Origin: Candidatus Stahliibacteriota bacterium
GTDB lineage: Bacteria > Hydrothermota > Tepidihabitantia > B3-TA06
Direction of reading: 5' to 3'
NCBI GenBank assembly: GCA_030592225.1
Contig: JAUVJT010000097.1
Coordinates: 1-7,913 of the forward strand
Length of the DNA: 7,913 bases
Part shown: positions 1 to 4,737 of the stretch, piece after piece
Numbering within the stretch: position 1 is the first letter of the stretch
Layout: the number at the start of each line of letters is the position of its first letter
Notes under the pieces: model-generated
Told to the model about the DNA's origin: nothing
The model's input: the letters and a program-made list of their open reading frames with translations, nothing else
Databases searched by the model: none
Made by a program: the position numbers and the translations under genes

Positions 1-50
1 ATTTGAGGCAAAGCCTTTCGACAGTCTTCTAAGTGACGTAAATACATAAC

Positions 51-123
51 GGGTCGTTAGCTCAGTTGGTAGAGCACCTGATTTTTAATCCGGTGGCCAC
101 AGGTTCAAGTCCTGTACGACCCA
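51..123 (+). tRNA. tRNA-Lys (anticodon TTT)
   Basis: A complete 73-base cloverleaf can be folded by eye. The acceptor stem GGGTCGT/ACGACCC pairs perfectly, the D stem is GCTC/GAGC, the T arm is ACAGG-TTCAAGT-CCTGT, and A123 is the discriminator base. The anticodon loop TTTTTAA (82-88) puts TTT at 84-86, which reads AAA/AAG lysine codons. The opening bases closely match bacterial tRNA-Lys from memory. The 3' CCA is not encoded: A123 is followed by TTT, so CCA must be added after transcription. The anticodon stem CCTGA/TCCGG has one mismatch, T79 opposite C91 (tRNA positions 29 and 41). No strong promoter is evident in the 50 bases upstream, so it may be read from further left. Confidence 0.97.
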
Positions 124-152
124 TTTAATAGTTACCTGAAATCACATTCCCT

Positions 153-160
153 GAGGAGGA
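153..160 (+). promoter_or_regulatory. Ribosome binding site for the HtrA-like protease gene
   Basis: GAGGAGGA is a near-perfect anti-16S match. It lies 5 bases before the GTG at 166 but only 1 base before an ATG at 162 in another frame. The spacing therefore favours the GTG start, which opens the protease frame. Confidence 0.75.
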
Positions 161-165
161 TATGC

Positions 166-1653
166 GTGAAACCCGTAACACCCACACCCGTAACACCCGT
201 ACCCCTTCGGGGCATTCTCACAATAAGCCGGAGCGTACGCTCCAGTCACAAGGGAATAACACCCGCACCCGTAACACCTCTAACACCCGTAACACACCTC
301 AGGAAAGTACTTGCAATGGTTTTGATTGCAGTGGGCGTGGTTTCCGCCGCGTCGTCGGCAGATATTTTTGCCAGGGCGGAGCGTTACTCGGTACGGGTAT
401 ACGTCACCACCACCGTGGCCCTGGAAAGCTCGCAGCGCGGCTCCTACCAGGGTTCGGGATTCATTGTCCACCTGGACAGAAACCAGGGCTACGCGTACGT
501 GGCCACCTGTGAACACGTTATAGGCGACGGGATATGCAACGTGCAGATAAGCTTTAAGGACGGCGAGCGCATTCCGGCTGAACCGGTATATATAGATCCG
601 GTATACGACTTCGGGATGATTCGTTTCCGCCTGAACGAGTCGGGCGTACCCTTGGACATCACCATTGCCAAACTGGGTAACTCTGATAAATTAAAAATAG
701 GCGACCGGGTGGGAACGTTCGGGCATCCTTCGGGTATTGAATTCTCAGGGACGGAAGGAATCGTCAGTTCCACCACCAACACCCCCTCTACGGGCACCGG
801 CAAGTTCATCCAGACCGACGCCCCCATCAACCCGGGCAACTCCGGGGGGCAGTTGATTATGATGAAGGACGGCTCGGTCATCGGCATCAACGCCGCAACA
901 TCAGGCCAGGGGATAGGATGGAGCCTGGCGGTAAATCAGCTGAAACCGATTATTGCGGACGTGATTACAGACAGACTCCCCTACGGCGGACGTGTAGGCT
1001 GGATGGGATTTGACGTTACAGAAATCACACCTGCAAGGACTTCTGAAAGCTTTAAGACCGAGATGCCCGATTACGTTCGCAAGGCGATACTCATCCGCAC
1101 ACTGGCCCCGGGAAATGCCGGAGACCAGGCAGGAGTTCGCTCAGGCGACATAATCTATGCAATCAACGGCAAAACCCCTGAAGACGAAGCGGACTACGCG
1201 GTGATAATGAAAAGGTTGGCAAACGAGATATGTACCCTGACGGTATCGCGGTTCGGCGAGAAAATTGACTTCGAGCTGTTTGCCACAGACAGGGCCGCGG
1301 ATCGTCCAGATGAGTATATCTCGGTTGCGGGCATGTTTATTCAGCCCATGAGCAAGTTTCTGCAGTACTGGTACGATATGGATTCCGCCGCGGTCTACGT
1401 AGCGGACGTACAGGAAGAAAGCGCCGCCGCCTCGTGGGGAGCCTACGGCGGTCCGATACGTGCGGTTGGGGTGCACGGGGAATACCATGAAATTGCATCG
1501 TTTGAGAACTTCTGGGAGGCGATCAAGAACCTTAAATCGGGCGAACCCATGGAGCTTTTCTACGGGGTCGATCGCATCAGATCAATAATCAAGGTTGTGT
1601 ACTACGATGAGGACGAAGCGCCTGAACGCCACCAGATAACCCAGTGGGATTAG
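166..1653 (+). CDS. HtrA/Deg-family secreted serine endopeptidase (S1C) with PDZ domains
   Basis: This 495-residue protein is predicted to be an ATP-independent protease/chaperone of the cell envelope. The trypsin-like domain spans about residues 75-270. Its triad is visible as H117 (ATCEHVIG), D148 (DPVYDFGMI) and S226 (INPGNSGG). A PDZ domain follows at about 280-365, with the APGNAGDQAGVRSGDIIYAI signature. A second, divergent PDZ-like domain lies at about 385-475 (SAAVYVADV, then GGPIRAVGV). The signal peptide appears to be HLRKVLAMVLIAVGVVSAASSA at about residues 44-65, so the first 43 or so residues are an extension rich in VTP motifs. The GTG start is chosen from the ribosome binding site spacing. 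ATG 316 (residue 51) is the main alternative, but it would leave the signal peptide without basic residues. There are only 42 bases to the upstream tRNA, so cotranscription is possible. Family assignment is firm; the substrate is unknown. Confidence 0.93.
   Translation: MKPVTPTPVTPVPLRGILTISRSVRSSHKGITPAPVTPLTPVTHLRKVLAMVLIAVGVVSAASSADIFARAERYSVRVYVTTTVALESSQRGSYQGSGFIVHLDRNQGYAYVATCEHVIGDGICNVQISFKDGERIPAEPVYIDPVYDFGMIRFRLNESGVPLDITIAKLGNSDKLKIGDRVGTFGHPSGIEFSGTEGIVSSTTNTPSTGTGKFIQTDAPINPGNSGGQLIMMKDGSVIGINAATSGQGIGWSLAVNQLKPIIADVITDRLPYGGRVGWMGFDVTEITPARTSESFKTEMPDYVRKAILIRTLAPGNAGDQAGVRSGDIIYAINGKTPEDEADYAVIMKRLANEICTLTVSRFGEKIDFELFATDRAADRPDEYISVAGMFIQPMSKFLQYWYDMDSAAVYVADVQEESAAASWGAYGGPIRAVGVHGEYHEIASFENFWEAIKNLKSGEPMELFYGVDRIRSIIKVVYYDEDEAPERHQITQWD
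171..295 (+). repeat. Phase-locked TAACAC / ACCCGTAACAC short direct repeats
   Basis: ACCCGTAACAC occurs four times, at 171-181, 186-196, 267-277 and 285-295. The shorter core TAACAC occurs six times, starting at 176, 191, 257, 272, 281 and 290. All six starts are in the same codon phase, so every unit encodes a (V/I/L)T(P/H) motif in the protease frame and the embedded TAA never interrupts it. The spacing is irregular (15, 66, 15, 9 and 9 bases), which argues against a CRISPR array. Confidence 0.85.
230..243. repeat. 14-bp perfect palindrome
   Basis: GGAGCGTACGCTCC equals its own reverse complement over 14 bases. It lies between the two blocks of TAACAC repeats, with a smaller hairpin CCCC-TTC-GGGG at 202-212 just before it. 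Both sit inside the N-terminal extension of the protease frame. It could be a protein-binding site, an RNA hairpin or the core of a dispersed palindromic repeat. The sequence alone does not decide. Confidence 0.7.
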
Positions 1654-1701
1654 GCTAGAACCTCATTGACATTTACCCAAATATCTACAAAGAGTTCGAC
1701 T

Positions 1702-3096
1702 TCAATGAATGATAACTACCCGGGCAGTGTTATTCCCGCTGAATTCATCTGTTGAACGAATAAAGTAAACCCCAGAAGACATACTCTCCCCCCAGGTGAT
1801 AGTTCCTGAGACGCCATCGCTGTGCAGTTCGTCCACCTTGCGGCCTATTGCATCGAAGACGGAAGCGTGGAAACCCTCTGGACGATTCGTGTAGTGTAGA
1901 ACGATCTGTGAACCGACGAAGGTAACTACCTCCCAATCTGATGTTTCAACAATCGGCTCCTCGACAACGGCTAAGGTATCCCCATTAGCATCGGTCTTAA
2001 TCAACCAGAGGTCCGGATCACCATCGGAATAGTTAACACCTGTTATAATATAACCCCCATCAGTCGTTTGCCTAACGCACCAACCATGGTCAACGCCATC
2101 ACCGTATGTACGTGTCCAGAGAGTATCCCCAAGTGAATCGGTCTTCAATAACCATAAGCCCCATCCGTTTATCTTTTTCAAGCCCGTGATGATATATCCA
2201 CCGTCGGTTGTTTGCTCTACATAACGCCCCCACTCCCCAAAGTCCTCCCCTCCGTAGGTTTTTGTCCATACCGTATCACCATTGCTATCCGTTTTGATCA
2301 ACCAAAGGGCTATAAATATCCCGGCATCTGTAGAATCAATCGTCTTATCGCCAACAATTACGTAACCGCTATCACTTGTTTGCTGCACGCAATAACTGTG
2401 ATCAATCCATCTCCCACCGTACGTTCGAGTCCATAAGGTGTCGCCCACCGAATCCATCTTCAGTAACCAAATATCATCATAATTTCTTTCCCCAGTTACT
2501 ATGTAGCCACCATCATACGTCTGTCGCACAAAAAAACCTTTTTCAACAGAGCCGGTTCCATAAGTCTTTGTCCACATAGAATCACCTAAAGAATCTGTTT
2601 TAATCAAACCAACATCACCCCCCAAATTCCCTGTGACCACGTAACCGTTATCTTCTGTTTGCTCAACTGAGTATCCCCGACTAGATCCCACTTCATAGGT
2701 TCGTGTCCATACCGTATCACCATAATTATCCGTTTTCAGTAACCATAGTTCATAAATCAAGTTGTCAGTGTATGTAAACCCCGCAATTATATACCCTCCA
2801 TCGCTTGTTTGCTGCACGGAGCAACCCACGCTATAATAACCATACGTTCGAGTCCACACGGTATCTCCGTCTTCATTTACCCTGACCAACCACAAACACG
2901 TCTTCCAAAACTCGCCATCAGGTACTGAGAATTGCCCGGTAACGATATACCCTCCATCGGTTGTTTGCTGCACACAACGACCTTTATCGGAACCTTCCCC
3001 TCCGTATAATTTCGTCCAACCAGCGTTAAGGGGTTGAAACGGGGTTACCAAAACAACCACTATGATAGCAATCCAAGCAAATTTTAATCCAGGCAT
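1702..3096 (-). CDS. Secreted seven-repeat beta-propeller-like protein with Por-type C-terminal tail
   Basis: This 464-residue protein is predicted to be exported. Residues 1-25 are a signal peptide: a basic start, the hydrophobic run FAWIAIIVVVLV, and cleavage near PLNA|GW. Seven repeats follow at about 26-79, 80-128, 129-173, 174-220, 221-275, 276-325 and 326-374. Each carries WT(R/K)xYG, QTxDGGYIxxG and LWLxKTDxxGDT. Seven repeats of this length suggest a seven-bladed propeller. The last 90 residues resemble a Por/type IX secretion sorting tail (FDAIGRKVDEL, then SGVYFIRS, ending ARVVIIH). No catalytic motif is seen and the function is unknown; surface binding or adhesion is plausible. The start at 3096 is set by GGAGGAG four bases upstream. 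An in-frame ATG at 3150 lacks a ribosome binding site and lies across the predicted promoter. The gene looks more AT-rich than the protease gene (one sampled 60-base line was 37% GC against 67%). Confidence 0.85.
   Translation of the reverse strand: MPGLKFAWIAIIVVVLVTPFQPLNAGWTKLYGGEGSDKGRCVQQTTDGGYIVTGQFSVPDGEFWKTCLWLVRVNEDGDTVWTRTYGYYSVGCSVQQTSDGGYIIAGFTYTDNLIYELWLLKTDNYGDTVWTRTYEVGSSRGYSVEQTEDNGYVVTGNLGGDVGLIKTDSLGDSMWTKTYGTGSVEKGFFVRQTYDGGYIVTGERNYDDIWLLKMDSVGDTLWTRTYGGRWIDHSYCVQQTSDSGYVIVGDKTIDSTDAGIFIALWLIKTDSNGDTVWTKTYGGEDFGEWGRYVEQTTDGGYIITGLKKINGWGLWLLKTDSLGDTLWTRTYGDGVDHGWCVRQTTDGGYIITGVNYSDGDPDLWLIKTDANGDTLAVVEEPIVETSDWEVVTFVGSQIVLHYTNRPEGFHASVFDAIGRKVDELHSDGVSGTITWGESMSSGVYFIRSTDEFSGNNTARVVIIH
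1975..3021 (-). repeat. Seven tandem coding repeats of 45-55 codons
   Basis: The repeats encode the propeller-like blades of the secreted protein. Unit lengths are 54, 49, 45, 47, 55, 50 and 49 residues. Length differences fall mostly between GGYIxxG and LWLxKTD, as expected for surface loops between beta strands. The units are degenerate at the DNA level, so this is an old protein-level duplication rather than a young tandem array. Confidence 0.88.
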
Positions 3097-3100
3097 CTTA

Positions 3101-3107
3101 CTCCTCC
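3101..3107 (-). promoter_or_regulatory. Ribosome binding site for the propeller gene
   Basis: Read on the minus strand this is GGAGGAG, followed by TAAG and then ATG at 3096. It is a strong match with four-base spacing. It decides the start against the longer in-frame ATG at 3150. Confidence 0.85.
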
Positions 3108-3136
3108 AGTTGGCTTTTCTACTTTTATCTAAAAAT

Positions 3137-3164
3137 ATAATAACCCCCATGCAAAGGATGTCAA
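3137..3164 (-). promoter_or_regulatory. Sigma70-like promoter of the propeller gene
   Basis: On the minus strand a perfect -35 TTGACA (3164-3159) is followed after 16 bases by TATTAT (3142-3137), a 5/6 match to the -10 consensus. Transcription would begin near 3130, giving a leader of about 34 bases up to the start codon, with the strong ribosome binding site inside it. This separates the propeller gene from the kinase operon upstream. Confidence 0.6.
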
Positions 3165-3180
3165 GGTCAAGGGCTTGACA
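3159..3180. promoter_or_regulatory. Inverted repeat TGTCAAG-N8-CTTGACA overlapping the -35 element
   Basis: Two perfect 7-base arms, at 3159-3165 and 3174-3180, are separated by 8 bases. One arm contains the -35 TTGACA of the propeller gene promoter. The dyad begins 17 bases after the stop codon of the receiver-kinase gene. It could be an operator, or a weak stem-loop ending the kinase operon. No T tract follows, so an intrinsic terminator is unlikely. Confidence 0.45.
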
Positions 3181-3197
3181 GATGGCGGAGAACTGAA

Positions 3198-4313
3198 TCA
3201 GATAACCAACGGCAGGTAGATTATGAAAGTAGTACCCTTGCCTACTTTACTTTCCACCTCAACCCTGCCGTTAAGGGAGTCCACAATGGTCTTAACGATA
3301 TAGAGTCCAAGGCCTATCCCCTTGGGATTCTCATCGGCGGCGCTGCGTTTGTACTTGTCGAAAACAAAAGGCAGGATGTCGGGCGCAATACCCACACCCT
3401 GATCTTTCACCTGAACCTTTATGTCCCTGTCCTCTACCTGGCTTATGATACGTATCTCTTCGCCTGCAGACGTAAACTTTAGGGCATTGCCTACCAGATT
3501 GGTGAACACGCGAAACATCTGCGTGGGATTACATTCAATGAGCGGCATGTCAGGGGCGAGTTCCATTTCAAAATTGACACCTTTGTTCTCAGCATGAAGC
3601 TTGTTCATGTTAAAAACACGCAAAAGGGTATCGTTGAGGCTAATGGATTCCTTGCTCTGTTCAAGCTTGCCTGCGTCAATTTTGGAAACGAGGAGAAAGT
3701 TTTCCACCAGCCCCAGCATGTCCTTTGATGCGCCTTCGATAAGGGTCACCATCCGCTTCTGGCGTTCTTCAAAACCCTCTGTCTGGCTCAGGAACTCGGC
3801 TGCAGAGATGATTGTGGAGAGAGGGTTTTTCAGGTCATGGGTAAGCATGGCTATGAAATCGGCGCGCATCTGTTCAACCTGTTCGCGTTCCTTGCGCAGG
3901 CGGTACTGATCTATGGCCTGGGTGATGGTGGTAGGAAGCTGAACCAGGTGACTCATGTCCGACATCTTGGTAAGATAATCGTAGGCTCCCAGCTTCATCG
4001 CGGCGACCGCGACCTTTTCCGAACCCTGACCGGTAAGGAATATCACCGGGGTATCCACGCCTTTGTTGCGGACTTCCTTCAGGAATTCAAGACCATCCAT
4101 ATCTATGAGCAGGAAGTCGAGAAGGATTATGTTAAAGGACGCTTCCTCGAGATATTTCAGACCGTCCGCGCCGGTGGCGGCGGAAACAACGGTATAATCC
4201 AATTCCCGCTGCTTGACCATTCGGCTAAACGCCATCTGATCGTACTCATTGTCCTCGACCAGAAGAACTTTGAGCGGAGCCGCAGGTCCACCAACAACGT
4301 TATGGGAGTTCAT
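3198..4313 (-). CDS. Receiver-histidine kinase fusion protein (response regulator/sensor kinase)
   Basis: This 371-residue cytoplasmic protein has a receiver domain ahead of a kinase core and no membrane segment. The receiver spans about residues 14-130, with the acidic pair E20/D21, phospho-acceptor D66 (NIILLDFLLIDMDG), T94 and K116. The usual proline after that lysine is methionine here (YLTKM). A short helix leads to the HisKA domain at about 148-215, with H159 in the motif MLTHDLKNPL. The ATPase domain covers about 260-370: N box N276 (NLVGNALKF), G1 box DQGVGIAPD, G2 box PKGIGLGLYIV. The family is expected to autophosphorylate on H159, with the receiver tuning that activity. Its start overlaps the preceding regulator gene by 14 bases and only a weak GGGA lies upstream, so translation is probably coupled. 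It likely acts downstream of the GAF kinase and the free receiver. Its own phosphotransfer partner is not in the window. Confidence 0.93.
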   Translation of the reverse strand: MNSHNVVGGPAAPLKVLLVEDNEYDQMAFSRMVKQRELDYTVVSAATGADGLKYLEEASFNIILLDFLLIDMDGLEFLKEVRNKGVDTPVIFLTGQGSEKVAVAAMKLGAYDYLTKMSDMSHLVQLPTTITQAIDQYRLRKEREQVEQMRADFIAMLTHDLKNPLSTIISAAEFLSQTEGFEERQKRMVTLIEGASKDMLGLVENFLLVSKIDAGKLEQSKESISLNDTLLRVFNMNKLHAENKGVNFEMELAPDMPLIECNPTQMFRVFTNLVGNALKFTSAGEEIRIISQVEDRDIKVQVKDQGVGIAPDILPFVFDKYKRSAADENPKGIGLGLYIVKTIVDSLNGRVEVESKVGKGTTFIIYLPLVI

Positions 4314-4737
4314 TCAATTCCCAGTAAAGATTAATGGTCGCTATGGCATCTACAAACTTGTTGAAGTCCACCGGCTTGATGATGTAGGAGTTCACTCCCA
4401 AATTGTAGCTTTCTATCTTGTCCTGATCGCGTTTAGAGGTGGTGAGCATCACTATGGGAATCATCTTGTGTTCAGGATCGTTCTTTAGTTTCCTGAGCAC
4501 CTCTATACCATTCATCTTGGGCATGTTGATGTCAAGAAGTATCAAACCCGGACGTGGTGCCGCATCGGAGTCCTCGTAATCGTTCCGGTGGTAGATAAAA
4601 TCAAGCGCCTCTTCGCCATCTCTTACCACGTAGAGACGATTGGAGAGATTATGTTTGGTAAATGCCCTTTTGGTTATGAGTATATCGTTCTCGTCATCTT
4701 CGACGAGAAGTATGTCTATTGGTTGTCTTTCGGCCAT
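4300..4737 (-). CDS. Single-domain response regulator, Rcp1/CheY-like
   Basis: This 145-residue protein is a lone receiver domain with no output domain. The acidic pair is E13/D14, the phospho-acceptor is D69 (LILLDINMPKMNG), the switch threonine is T99 in MLTTS, and the conserved lysine is K121 in IIKPVDF. The loop rich in D and E around residues 50-62 and the LTTS motif are typical of the Rcp1 group, which commonly pairs with GAF- or phytochrome-type kinases. Its ATG at 4737 shares one base with the TAA stop of the kinase gene (TAATG), and AAAGGAG lies six bases upstream. It is inferred to be the direct acceptor of phosphate from that kinase and to pass the signal on by phosphotransfer or protein contact. 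Nothing in the window shows a motor or gene target. Confidence 0.95.
   Translation of the reverse strand: MAERQPIDILLVEDDENDILITKRAFTKHNLSNRLYVVRDGEEALDFIYHRNDYEDSDAAPRPGLILLDINMPKMNGIEVLRKLKNDPEHKMIPIVMLTTSKRDQDKIESYNLGVNSYIIKPVDFNKFVDAIATINLYWELNELP

Noticed and set aside
6..18. Small stem-loop AGGC-AAA-GCCT followed by TTT as a terminator before the tRNA
   Set aside because: A four-base stem with three Ts is too weak, and the upstream gene is not visible.
18..48. Promoter of the tRNA gene (TCGACA with TAAATA or TACATA)
   Set aside because: The -35 is 5/6, but neither candidate -10 is close to consensus and the spacings (15 or 19 bases) are poor. It is not strong enough to annotate.
171..295. 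CRISPR-like short direct repeats
   Set aside because: Repeat units are 6-11 bases with irregular gaps (15, 66, 15, 9 and 9), no spacers of uniform size and no cas genes. They also lie within an open coding frame.
162..512. Overlapping ATG-started plus-strand frame sharing the protease ribosome binding site
   Set aside because: Its ATG is only one base from the ribosome binding site, its product is low-complexity N/T/R repeat followed by out-of-frame protease sequence, and the overlapping frame has clear HtrA motifs.
1663..1708. Inverted repeat TCATTGA/TCAATGA between the two convergent genes as a shared terminator
   Set aside because: The loop is 32 bases, the stem is AT-rich and no T tract follows, so it is probably chance. 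The 48-base gap shows no convincing terminator.
3097..3150. N-terminal extension of the propeller protein to the ATG at 3150
   Set aside because: No ribosome binding site precedes it, it would place an 18-residue basic leader ahead of a good signal peptide, and it lies over the predicted -10/-35 spacer.
3837..4334. 165-residue plus-strand open frame opposite the receiver-kinase gene
   Set aside because: It is antisense to clear receiver and HisKA motifs and has no recognisable family features.
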